This document shows, one piece after another, positions 25,328-33,793 of a DNA stretch of 64,000 bases. Under the pieces are notes generated by a model. It was given only the letters and a program-made list of their open reading frames with translations. It was not told where the DNA came from and searched no databases. Position numbers and translations under genes: made by a program. Source of the DNA: Lachnospiraceae bacterium (GTDB lineage Bacteria; Bacillota_A; Clostridia; Lachnospirales; Lachnospiraceae); contig QXWX01000035.1 of assembly GCA_009911175.1 (NCBI GenBank), positions 3,513 through 67,512 on the forward strand. Reading direction: 5' to 3'. Numbering within the stretch: position 1 is the first letter of the stretch; each line of letters starts with the position of its first letter.

Positions 25328-27505
25328 ATGAAGAAAAAGGAATTACTGGCACTTACACCGCCGGAAATGGGGACGCATTTGCGGGAGATCGCAAGAAAGG
25401 ATGAGCCGCAGAGAATGAACCAATGGGCTCCCACCAAAAAATATCAGTATGGGCGTTATCTGCTGGCAAAGGTGGAGAACGGATACCTGATTGTTTCCGT
25501 GTTCTTGGCAGAGCATGTCCGGGCAGAGGCAAGATACCCGGCATACGTGGTGTATTTTGACAGAAAAGCGGATGCGTTCATCACCTGGGAGACAGACACG
25601 GGAAAGTGGAGAAACTCCATGCTGGACCGTCTTGACTGGCCGGAATATATGTATGGTTCCGGTAATTATATAAGCAGTGGGGACGCGGAACTGACCCAGG
25701 GATATCTGGGTACACAAAGCGGAACCTATGGGGATCTGCTCCAGTTCCAACGGGACGTAAGGATGCGCAGCCTGCTTGCCCGTGACAAAAAGAAGACCGA
25801 TGTATGGGATGATGCCATGAAGCCGGTGCCGGCCCTCCCGAAAGACTGGAAAACCTGGATTTTAAAGAAGGCTGTCGGGGAGCATTATATTTTCTATAAA
25901 TACCAGAGAGGCGGGGCGACAGAAGGATACTGCACGCACTGCGGCCAGACGGTCAGGATCAGGAACCCGAAGTACAACCAGCAGGATGTCTGCAGCAGAT
26001 GCGGGCAGAAGATCCGTTTTAAGTCGGTAGACAAATCGGGCTATATCCGGACCCAAAAAGAGACGGCATACCTGTTTCAGCGCTGCATACCCGGGATCAT
26101 TCTGAGACGGTTTGAAGTATGGATGACCATAGGAAAGGGAGATTTTCAGAATCCGCAGATCCATTACGATGAGATCAAGCGCTGCCTGTATGACGAAAAA
26201 TTCCAGGAGGCGGTGTACCACTTCGGGGATTTTAAAGGAAGGGGCCTGCGTTGGATCGCCGGAGACAGTGACTGCGGGAGGAACAGCTTCTATTACTATT
26301 ACAATTATTATCCGGCACCAAGGGAAGGAAGCGTGTATCCAAGGACGCTCCCTGACCTGGAGTGCAGGGAATTAAGAGAGACCGGGCTGGTACAGTGGGT
26401 CAGAAAGAATCCTGTGTTAAACCCAAGGAAATACCTTCATGCGTGGAAACGGATCCCTGTATTGGAACAGATCTTAAAAGCAGGCCTGCCAAAGCTGACA
26501 GAAGAAGTGGTGGAATACCCGGAAAAATTATTATGCCGGGAGTTTTCAGGAGGGCTTGCAAGAAGGCTGGAGATCGACAACGCAAAGCTGAAGAGGCTCA
26601 GGGAACTGGACGGAGGCATCCATTTCCTATGCTGGTTACAGGAGGAAAAGAAACGGAAGCTCTGCTTACCAGACGAACTCATCTGCTGGTTTATTGAGAA
26701 TGATATCCTGCCGAAGGATCTGAATTTCGTAAAAGACCGGATGAGCTATGTGCAGATCCGGAATTACCTGACCCGCCAGCAGGAAGGGCACAATGACAGC
26801 ATCCGCCAGGTGCTTACCACCTGGAAGGATTACCTTTCTATGGCAAGGCGCGTGAAGATGAATGTCCATGATGAGATCGTGTACCGGGCATCCAGGCTCT
26901 TCCAGCGGCATAAGGAGCTGGTGGAATACATTGCGGAAAATCGGCTGTCCGTAACAGCCATGGAATTGGCGGAAGCCTATCCCTACGTCAATGATATCCT
27001 CCCCAGGCTCCCGGAGAAATACGGGTTTCGCGATGAGATCTATACGATTCTTGCGCCGGAAAAGATCGAGGATATTTTAGAGGAGGGGCAGGCGCTGCAC
27101 CACTGCATTGATAAGAAGAAGGAATATTTTGAGCGTATCAATAACCAGGAGAGCTATATCCTGTTCCTGAGAAAGACAGAGCAGCCGGACCAGCCCTATT
27201 ATACGCTGGAAGTAGAGCCCGGAGGTGTGATCCGCCAGAAACGCACCGAGTATGACCGGCAGAAAAAGGACATTGACGAGGCTTCGGCATTTTTACGGAA
27301 GTGGCAGGCCGTTGTCCAGGAGAGGCTGACAAAAGGCGACCGGGATCTGGCGAAAAAGAGCCGGGAAACACGAATCGAGTCTTATACCAATATGCGGAAG
27401 AAAAAGGTCAGGATCAATGGCGGCCTCTTTGCCGGACAGTACCTGGCGGATGTGTTGGAAGCCGACTTGATGGAGATACCGGATGCCGGTGAGGATGCGG
27501 CGTGA
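25328..27505 (+). CDS. PcfJ-like protein
   Basis: The product is 725 aa. ATG 25328 follows GGATGGAGGTAGAA and is preferred to ATG 25316, which overlaps that ribosome site. A zinc-ribbon-like motif occurs at about 201-230 (CTHCGQTVRIRNP and DVCSRCGQKI). The C-terminal part carries the family hallmark EGQALHHCIDKKKEYF (about 584-600), then YILFLRKTEQP and TLEVEPGGVIRQ. PcfJ-like proteins are common beside conjugation genes and are of unknown biochemical function. It sits in the PcfK-PcfJ order. Part of the protein may bind nucleic acid through the zinc ribbon. Confidence 0.85.
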   Translation: MKKKELLALTPPEMGTHLREIARKDEPQRMNQWAPTKKYQYGRYLLAKVENGYLIVSVFLAEHVRAEARYPAYVVYFDRKADAFITWETDTGKWRNSMLDRLDWPEYMYGSGNYISSGDAELTQGYLGTQSGTYGDLLQFQRDVRMRSLLARDKKKTDVWDDAMKPVPALPKDWKTWILKKAVGEHYIFYKYQRGGATEGYCTHCGQTVRIRNPKYNQQDVCSRCGQKIRFKSVDKSGYIRTQKETAYLFQRCIPGIILRRFEVWMTIGKGDFQNPQIHYDEIKRCLYDEKFQEAVYHFGDFKGRGLRWIAGDSDCGRNSFYYYYNYYPAPREGSVYPRTLPDLECRELRETGLVQWVRKNPVLNPRKYLHAWKRIPVLEQILKAGLPKLTEEVVEYPEKLLCREFSGGLARRLEIDNAKLKRLRELDGGIHFLCWLQEEKKRKLCLPDELICWFIENDILPKDLNFVKDRMSYVQIRNYLTRQQEGHNDSIRQVLTTWKDYLSMARRVKMNVHDEIVYRASRLFQRHKELVEYIAENRLSVTAMELAEAYPYVNDILPRLPEKYGFRDEIYTILAPEKIEDILEEGQALHHCIDKKKEYFERINNQESYILFLRKTEQPDQPYYTLEVEPGGVIRQKRTEYDRQKKDIDEASAFLRKWQAVVQERLTKGDRDLAKKSRETRIESYTNMRKKKVRINGGLFAGQYLADVLEADLMEIPDAGEDAA

Positions 27506-27558
27506 ACACTCAGCATAAAGGTGTCTGTGAAATTGAAAATGACGCAAAGGAGGAGAAA

Positions 27559-27984
27559 GTGAAAAACAGGAATGAAAACAGGACGTTTGAACTCCAGGAG
27601 ACTTGCAATTTCCCGGAAGTATTCCGGCATTGCTCTATAGCCCCGGATTCCCTGAGCCTGTCAGAAATACCGGATGCCCAGATCGGACATATCCGCGCGT
27701 ACCATGATGGATATCAGTGGCAGGGACAGTATTTTCCATGCAGGAATGGCCTGCGGACAAAAGCTTTTGACAGGGAGTCTCAGAATATCTACCGCTGCCT
27801 GGTCACGCAGCTGGATACCATGGAGGCGCTCAGGGCATTTTGCGGGAAGTACCCCTCGGCAAAGGCAGGGGAACATGAATACAGCTTTTTTATGAATGGA
27901 CATGCGGCAGACTATTGGATCCGCTTCATCACAAGAAGGGGCGATTATAACCTGTACTTAAAGGCTTATGCGAAAAGGCTTTAG
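27559..27984 (+). CDS. Hypothetical protein downstream of PcfJ-like gene
   Basis: The product is 141 aa from GTG 27559, which follows AAAGGAGGAGAAA. A GTG at 27502 overlapping the PcfJ stop is the alternative and would add 19 residues. The sequence is soluble, of mixed alpha/beta character, with many aromatics (IRAYHDGYQWQGQYFPC, YSFFMNGHAADYWIRF). No family recognised. The next gene starts about 25 nt downstream. Confidence 0.62.
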   Translation: MKNRNENRTFELQETCNFPEVFRHCSIAPDSLSLSEIPDAQIGHIRAYHDGYQWQGQYFPCRNGLRTKAFDRESQNIYRCLVTQLDTMEALRAFCGKYPSAKAGEHEYSFFMNGHAADYWIRFITRRGDYNLYLKAYAKRL

Positions 27985-28009
27985 GAAACGGGTGCATGGC
28001 AGGAGGAAG

Positions 28010-28213
28010 ATGAGTATGGATGAGATCAACAGGATTGTGGCATTTGCAGTGAAAAAAGACGTGGAACTGTATACGGACATGCCTTCCGGATGGAAGAGGA
28101 TCGCCGGCGCGCCGACCGCGCCGTGCGGGAGCGTCTGGATCTGCAACGGGGAATCCCGCTTTTCTGGAAAGAGAAGGAAGGCATTATTGATCAGGAGAAA
28201 CTGCATGGAATGA
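28010..28213 (+). CDS. Small hypothetical protein
   Basis: The product is 67 aa. ATG 28010 follows GGCAGGAGGAAG closely; ATG 28016 is slightly better spaced and gives 65 aa. The core reads VELYTDMPSGWKRIAGAP and GSVWICNGESRFSG, and the tail is basic. It looks like one of the small conserved accessory proteins of this element type, but I cannot name a family. Confidence 0.55.
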   Translation: MSMDEINRIVAFAVKKDVELYTDMPSGWKRIAGAPTAPCGSVWICNGESRFSGKRRKALLIRRNCME

Positions 28214-28302
28214 ACATTCGGTAAAAAACAGTAAAAGAGCGGAAATGTAGGCTTTAAAGAGTTCCCGAGACCGCTTGGAATAATAATGGGAGGAAATGAC
28301 AA

Positions 28303-29310
28303 ATGAAGAACAGGAATGAATTTTTTGAGTATGTAAAAGAACATATCAAGGATTACCTGCCGCCGTCTTTGAAGGAGGCGCAGCTGTCCATCGATGAGTG
28401 GGTAAGGGAGAATGACCGGAAGATGCATGTCCTTGCAATCCGTCTCTCAGAAAAGGATACGTTTCCCAATATCTGCCTGGACGGTTTCTACCAGTGCTAT
28501 CAGGATAGGGAAGAATTGGACGCCTGTGTAGGGGACATTGCGGATGTATATATTGCGTATGGCGATATGGAAGACGTAAAAGAGCCGGGAATCATATGGG
28601 ATTATGAAAAAGTAAAGGACCGCCTGTTTATCAGGCTTTGTGACCTGCAGTGGAACCAGGGCTATCTGAAAGACAAGGTTTCTACCATGCATGGGGATTT
28701 TGCGGCAGCTTACTATATCGCCATATATGAGGATAGGGAAAAGATGCTCAAAGTGCCGGTAACAGACGTGCTGATAAGAACATGGGGAGTCTCAATGGAG
28801 CAGTTCCACAAGGATGCGCTTCTTGCGGATCGATCAGGGCAGCCTGTTTTAGCGGACTTAAATGCCCTTTGTTCCGAGATGCTTGGCATAGGAAAGACGG
28901 AAAATCTGTTGACAGAAGGAGCGGTATATCATTCCATGGGGATTCCCATGCTGTGCCTGACGAACAGCCGGAAACAGTACGGGGCGTCCCTGATCCTGCA
29001 TGACGATATCCTGAGGCGTGCGGGCGAGGTACTGGGTTCTGATTTTTTTGTGCTTCCATCCTCCATCCATGAGACAATCCTTGTCCCGGACATCAACGGC
29101 AGTGATGCGCAGGGGCTTTGTTTGATGGTAAAGGAGATCAATGAAGGTAAGGTGGAAGCGTGCGAGCAATTGTCGGACAAGGTGCAGTATTATGACCGCG
29201 AGACAGGAGTATTGGAAAATGCGCTGGACAGGGAATGCAGGCTCTCTTCTTTAGAAGAGGGGAGCAGACCGGCGGAAGAGGATGGGCAGGATGAGTTCCC
29301 AAATGTTTAG
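28303..29310 (+). CDS. DUF5688-like protein
   Basis: The product is 335 aa; ATG 28303 follows GGGAGGAAATGACAA. Features such as FFEYVKEHIKDYLPPS at the N-terminus, CLDGFYQCYQDREELD, and the SDFFVLPSSIHETILVPD and LILHDDILRRAGE stretches match DUF5688 proteins, which are widespread in Lachnospiraceae and often occur several times per genome, commonly in mobile regions. Function unknown. The next gene starts inside its last 29 nt, suggesting coupled expression with the PP-loop enzyme. Confidence 0.75.
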   Translation: MKNRNEFFEYVKEHIKDYLPPSLKEAQLSIDEWVRENDRKMHVLAIRLSEKDTFPNICLDGFYQCYQDREELDACVGDIADVYIAYGDMEDVKEPGIIWDYEKVKDRLFIRLCDLQWNQGYLKDKVSTMHGDFAAAYYIAIYEDREKMLKVPVTDVLIRTWGVSMEQFHKDALLADRSGQPVLADLNALCSEMLGIGKTENLLTEGAVYHSMGIPMLCLTNSRKQYGASLILHDDILRRAGEVLGSDFFVLPSSIHETILVPDINGSDAQGLCLMVKEINEGKVEACEQLSDKVQYYDRETGVLENALDRECRLSSLEEGSRPAEEDGQDEFPNV

Positions 29311-30604
29311 GAAAGAGGAGATACCCTGGGAAACGGATTTTTATTTCCAACAGCATGACGGCCAGTTGGCCCTGTTCCAGCCGAAATTCATACGGGACGC
29401 TGACTGTACGAAGGATACGCCGGTCATCCATGGCCGGCCGGATTCTCCCATCTACGGGACTGGAAAACGGATTCGATCCAGAGTGCCGGGGCGCAGGGAT
29501 TCGGAATATATGAAAAAGATCCTGCTGGAGGAGCTTCTTCCATTAGAAGAGTATGACCTGGTCATTCTGCTGATTTCCGGTGGGAAGGACAGTATCGCCA
29601 GCTATTATAAACTGTTGGAGTTAGGTGTCCCGAAGCAGAAGATTGAATTCTGGCACCATGATATAGACGGCGGGAATCCTACCAGGCGGATGGACTGGCG
29701 CTGTACATCCAACTATATCCGCGCCTTTTCAGAAGCAGAGAGAATCCCGCTCCGGGTGTCATGGAGAAAGAACGGCTTCTTTGGGGAGTTATACCGTATC
29801 GGGGCATCTGAGCCGATTGAATGGCTGGAACCGAAGACGAGCGAGATCATCCAGTGCCCGCTGTCAAAGAAATACATAGAATGCCAGAAGCTGAAAGAGA
29901 AAGCTCCGGCAGATATAGAAAAGCAGCTGGAGAAGTTCGGGTACCGCATGAAATTCCCGATGAAAACCGGGAATCTGAGCAGACGGTGGTGTTCCGCCTA
30001 CTTAAAGATCATGGTGGCGGACACGGTGCTGCGGAATCTGCACAGCCTGGAACATTTCGGAAAAACGGGCGGGAAGCCAGGAAAGGACACCCGCCTGCTG
30101 ATCGTCTCCGGGGAACGCAGAGGGGAATCGGCAGGACGCAGCAAATACAATGAGATGGAGGTCCACAGGACGAATGCGGCGGTGAAATCACGCCGCATTG
30201 TCCACCAGTGGCGCCCGGTCATTGATTATTCGGAAAAGGATGTGTGGGAGGTCTTAAAACGGCACAAGGTCAGCCCGCATCCCTGCTACCGTGCCGGGTG
30301 GAACCGCTGCAGCTGCGCGATGTGTATCTTCTCAACACCGACGCTGTTTGCAGGCATCCGGGAATTGTACCCGGAAGACTACAGGATGCTCCGGCAGGAT
30401 GAGAACGTATTGGGATTTACACTGGACAACGACTGCGACCTGGATACATTTATCGGGAATGCAGGATCCTGCGTCTATCATGGAGATAAAGAGGCAATCC
30501 ACAGCCTGATTACGGGCGAATTTTCTGTGGATTCTGTCTATGTACAGGGAGAATGGAAGTATCCGGCAGGGGCTTTTCACGGCGCGGAAGGCGGGCCCTG
30601 CTGA
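29282..30604 (+). CDS. PAPS-reductase-family PP-loop protein
   Basis: The product is 440 aa. ATG 29282 lies within the end of the upstream gene; ATG 29291 is an alternative. The PP-loop ATP-pyrophosphatase motif SGGKDS is at about 99-104 (VILLISGGKDSIASYY), followed by FWHHDIDGG and RRWCSAYLK. A cysteine cluster CSCAMCIFS lies in the C-terminal part. Enzymes of this family activate a substrate with ATP for sulfur or phosphate chemistry; mobile-element members include relatives of DndC in DNA phosphorothioation. No DndD/E-like neighbours are visible, so the substrate is unknown. It is the last gene of the second operon. Confidence 0.8.
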   Translation: MGRMSSQMFRKEEIPWETDFYFQQHDGQLALFQPKFIRDADCTKDTPVIHGRPDSPIYGTGKRIRSRVPGRRDSEYMKKILLEELLPLEEYDLVILLISGGKDSIASYYKLLELGVPKQKIEFWHHDIDGGNPTRRMDWRCTSNYIRAFSEAERIPLRVSWRKNGFFGELYRIGASEPIEWLEPKTSEIIQCPLSKKYIECQKLKEKAPADIEKQLEKFGYRMKFPMKTGNLSRRWCSAYLKIMVADTVLRNLHSLEHFGKTGGKPGKDTRLLIVSGERRGESAGRSKYNEMEVHRTNAAVKSRRIVHQWRPVIDYSEKDVWEVLKRHKVSPHPCYRAGWNRCSCAMCIFSTPTLFAGIRELYPEDYRMLRQDENVLGFTLDNDCDLDTFIGNAGSCVYHGDKEAIHSLITGEFSVDSVYVQGEWKYPAGAFHGAEGGPC

Positions 30605-30777
30605 TGGACGTAATGCAGGGGAGAGAACGTAAAGTGCAGAAACTTCGAAATTAATAAGAAAAAAATAATATTTTACAGAAAGTAAGGTTATGCAGACTTC
30701 TTTCATAATAGGAAGCACCATAATCAGACAGGCTGTATTGAAAACTGCATCAGGAGAGGAAACATCGGGAAATAGCG

Positions 30778-30836
30778 GCATTTCCGCAATATATACTTGA
30801 TTTAGTGTTTTTTTGCGGAAATATATTGCGGAATGC
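30778..30836. repeat. Inverted repeat upstream of the excisionase gene
   Basis: GCATTTCCGCAATATAT (30778-30794) and ATATATTGCGGAATGC (30821-30836) are inverted copies with one base missing. Each carries the core TATATATTGCG or ATATATTGCG, which also lies inside the twin promoters at 3565 and 21475. The 297-nt gap in which it lies (30605-30901) holds no gene. Such paired sites could be bound by the excisionase, an integrase or the element regulator. Confidence 0.6.
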
Positions 30837-30901
30837 TGCTTCCTGGCAATTCTAAAAGTCCAGCTAGATATCAGCTTGAAAACAATAGGAGAGGAGAATA
30901 T

Positions 30902-31099
30902 ATGGAGAAAGAGAATTTGATGTCAAAGGTATACAATGCCGAGGAGATCCAGCAATTACTGGGAATTGGAAGGAGTAAAACCTATGATTTTTTGGATGAG
31001 GTCAATCAAAAGCAGGCTCCATTCAGAGTGATCAAAATCGGGCGCATCTATCGGGTCCCGAAGGATTCTTTTGACAGGTGGATTGACGGAGAGGAATAG
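30902..31099 (+). CDS. Excisionase-family helix-turn-helix protein
   Basis: The product is 65 aa; ATG 30902 follows GGAGAGGAGAATAT. The sequence YNAEEIQQLLGIGRSKTYDF followed by IGRIYRVPKDSFDRWIDG is a typical MerR/Xis-type DNA-binding domain. Directly followed by two tyrosine recombinases, it is most likely the recombination directionality factor of the element, with possible control of its own promoter through the inverted repeat upstream. Confidence 0.85.
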   Translation: MEKENLMSKVYNAEEIQQLLGIGRSKTYDFLDEVNQKQAPFRVIKIGRIYRVPKDSFDRWIDGEE

Positions 31100-31113
31100 T
31101 CAGGGAGAAAGAA

Positions 31114-32292
31114 ATGGATAAAAAATCAAAAAAATGTCCTCATGCTTTTTTTGAGCGTGGCTCATGGTATCATCGGACAAAAACATTAAAGGAAGATTAC
31201 AGTGTCGTATATGGGAAAGCAGGAGGCTTTCAGAGTGATGAAGAAGCAGAAAAGGATTATGAAAAACATATCAGGGAATTTAATCAAAATCTGTGTTCCA
31301 GGCTATCCACACAGGGAAGTGACATATCCTTGAAAGAGTACCTGATTTACTGGTATCAAAGTATTTTTTCTGAAAGGATCGTAAGTACGACAGAATATTT
31401 GTCAGCCTATGTGTTATATACCTTTTTGCTGCCATCCATTGATGAGGATGTTAAGTTAAGGCTGACCAGTGCGGATTATCTGGATGAAGTTTTAAAAAGA
31501 GCGTCAGTGTACTGCGAATCAGCAGGGAATAAGAGCAGGGAACTGTTGTATATTGCATTCAAGGATGCGGTTTCAGAACGGATGATCCATTACAATCCTG
31601 TCCATGATACAAAAAAATATCCGCGCAAGAAGCCGAAAATCTGTATCTTAGATAAAGAGCAGCTTAAAATTTTTCTTGCGGCAGCAAAGCAGAGAAACTG
31701 GTTTCTGGAGATTATTCTTGCATTGTATCTTGGCTTACGGAAAGGGGAGATACGCGGCCTGAAGTTTCGTGATTTCAACACAGAAGAAAGAACGGTTCAT
31801 ATTCAGCGCCAGCTGGCAATAGATATGAAACTGCAGAGTGGAGGCATAGAGGTTGAAAAATATCAACTGGTAGAGCGTGATCCTAAGACAGGGAAAAGTA
31901 ACAGGATTCTACGCGTGCCGACCATTGTGATGGTGGAATTAGAAAAACGAAGACAGCGTATTCAGGCCCAGAAGACTCAAATGGGAGACAGATACCAGGA
32001 CAGCGATTATGTATGCTGTCAAAAGAATGGACTCCCTCACGGCCCGCATTCCCTGAATAAGGAGATCAAGGTGATTTGTGAAAATAATTCCCTGCCGCAT
32101 ATCACAGTGCATGGGCTCAGGCATATGTTTGCCACGATTTTGCTGGAGCGTGATGTAAGCATTGCAAAAATATCAGGGATGCTGGGGCATAGCTCTGTCC
32201 ATACTACGTTTGAATATTATTTGGAAGTAATGGATGCAGACAAAAAGATTCTGGAATTTATGAATAAAGAATTTGCCCCTGATACAGAATAG
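31114..32292 (+). CDS. Tyrosine recombinase / integrase (first of two)
   Basis: The product is 392 aa; ATG 31114 follows CAGGGAGAAAGAA. The catalytic domain has LGLRKGEIRGLKF (first Arg), HGLRHMFATILL (His-x-x-Arg), LGHSSVHTTFEYY (His and nucleophile Tyr). The N-terminal half is less clear and includes a core-binding part. With the excisionase it would integrate or excise the element. The following gene is a second tyrosine recombinase, starting 12 nt later. Confidence 0.9.
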   Translation: MDKKSKKCPHAFFERGSWYHRTKTLKEDYSVVYGKAGGFQSDEEAEKDYEKHIREFNQNLCSRLSTQGSDISLKEYLIYWYQSIFSERIVSTTEYLSAYVLYTFLLPSIDEDVKLRLTSADYLDEVLKRASVYCESAGNKSRELLYIAFKDAVSERMIHYNPVHDTKKYPRKKPKICILDKEQLKIFLAAAKQRNWFLEIILALYLGLRKGEIRGLKFRDFNTEERTVHIQRQLAIDMKLQSGGIEVEKYQLVERDPKTGKSNRILRVPTIVMVELEKRRQRIQAQKTQMGDRYQDSDYVCCQKNGLPHGPHSLNKEIKVICENNSLPHITVHGLRHMFATILLERDVSIAKISGMLGHSSVHTTFEYYLEVMDADKKILEFMNKEFAPDTE

Positions 32293-32303
32293 GAGGCGGA
32301 AAT

Positions 32304-33701
32304 ATGGATTTATCAGACATTAACCTTCAGACATATATATCATACGATATTTCGAATGTCCTGACGATAAAAGGCAAATATGGTTTCCGCGTTACCTTGG
32401 TTTATGAGGACGGAAGAAGGAAAGTAAGGCAGCATGCAGGCTATGGAAAAAAGGCCGAGGCAAATAAGGCCCGGAATCAAGTCATTGGACAGCTTCATAC
32501 AGGGAACTATATTGTATATCCCAATATTAAAATAGGAGGGTTTTTAGAGTTCTGGCTTGAGTATGTGATGAGGCCGGAACCCTCATTTACGGCAAACAGC
32601 TACCATACATATAGAAACTGTATTAGAAATCATATCACGCCGCAGCTTGGCAACCTAAAGCTGGTTACGTTAAACCAGGGGCATTTGCACAAGCTATACA
32701 GGAACCTGGCGGAAAAATATATTTCAATCCCAAAACTGGCGAAGACCATCTTGAATACATCTATGCAGTATGCGCTAAAAAAACATCTGATTTCCGCGAA
32801 CCCCTGCAAAGATGTCCATCTGCCTAAAAATGCATCTAAAACTTCATATCATACGATTGAGGTGGAGGAGACGGAGACATATACATTAGAGCAGGTAAAA
32901 AAGCTGATGGATGCTTCAAAGGAATCAAAGATCCATATGCAGATCATGTTTGCATTATTGATGGGGCTCAGGAGGAGCGAGATTCATGGGGTGAAATATT
33001 CCGATATTGATTTTGTCCATCGTAAGCTGAAAATCCAGCGACAGTTAGGGGAAGACCTGCATGCGGATCCAGAGACGATCCCTGTTAACATGAAATCAAA
33101 ACAGGAAATAAGGACAAAGACGTATTCGAGTATCCGTGAATTGGATATCCCTGATTATGTATTTCAGGAAATCTTAGAAGAAAGGAAGCGGTACGAAAGA
33201 AACCGGAGCCGCAGACAAAGCGGAAAATGGGTATTTCAGGATTTAGGCTATATATGCTGTTCCAGTTATGGCCGTCCCAGAAGCAAGGGTTACTATTACG
33301 TTCATTATAAGAAACTGATCGAAGAAGCGGGATTGCCCTATATTCCTTTCCACAATCTCAGACATACATATGCCACGCTCCTGATGAAAAATAATATCAA
33401 TCAAAAAGCGGTCGCAGTGGCCATGGGGCATGCAAAATCCATTATAACAGTAGACACTTATACAGATATGCAGGCGATCATCGAAGATTGCGATGTGGAA
33501 ATCCAGGAAGTTGTCAGAGAAATCCATCCATATGACAGCATGGATGCAAAAATGCTGAAAGAAATGTTCCAGGAAGAAATTAGAATTCCCAGGGAACCGC
33601 AAAGCGTAGAAGAAGACAGCAGTGGGTCAAAATGTTATGATTATTCAGATGTGAAAGAAATGGATGATATCCATGAATGGTATTTGGAAGAGGGGCAGTG
33701 A
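32304..33701 (+). CDS. Tyrosine recombinase / integrase (second of two)
   Basis: The product is 465 aa; ATG 32304 follows AGGAGGCGGAAAT. An N-terminal arm-type DNA-binding region and core-binding domain precede the catalytic domain with LMGLRRSEIHGVKY, HNLRHTYATLLM and MGHAKSIITVDTYTD (catalytic Arg, His-x-x-Arg, His, Tyr). A tail of about 80 residues follows. It differs clearly from the first recombinase, so this is not a simple duplication. Two recombinases plus a directionality factor imply either a two-protein synapse or specialisation for different DNA ends. Confidence 0.9.
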   Translation: MDLSDINLQTYISYDISNVLTIKGKYGFRVTLVYEDGRRKVRQHAGYGKKAEANKARNQVIGQLHTGNYIVYPNIKIGGFLEFWLEYVMRPEPSFTANSYHTYRNCIRNHITPQLGNLKLVTLNQGHLHKLYRNLAEKYISIPKLAKTILNTSMQYALKKHLISANPCKDVHLPKNASKTSYHTIEVEETETYTLEQVKKLMDASKESKIHMQIMFALLMGLRRSEIHGVKYSDIDFVHRKLKIQRQLGEDLHADPETIPVNMKSKQEIRTKTYSSIRELDIPDYVFQEILEERKRYERNRSRRQSGKWVFQDLGYICCSSYGRPRSKGYYYVHYKKLIEEAGLPYIPFHNLRHTYATLLMKNNINQKAVAVAMGHAKSIITVDTYTDMQAIIEDCDVEIQEVVREIHPYDSMDAKMLKEMFQEEIRIPREPQSVEEDSSGSKCYDYSDVKEMDDIHEWYLEEGQ

Positions 33702-33715
33702 ATCTGCCTCTTTTT
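33690..33715 (+). terminator. Terminator after the second recombinase
   Basis: GAGGGGCAG overlaps the stop codon and pairs with CTGCCTC (33704-33710) with two bulged G, followed by TTTTT. It probably ends the element transcripts; the element edge is likely close by, but no attachment-site repeat could be identified inside this window. Confidence 0.6.
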
Positions 33716-33793
33716 GCTGTGGCAGGCCGGAAAAAGTATTGTAAATACCGGTGTTAGGGGATATAATATTTTATAGATAAAGGCGGTGAACAA

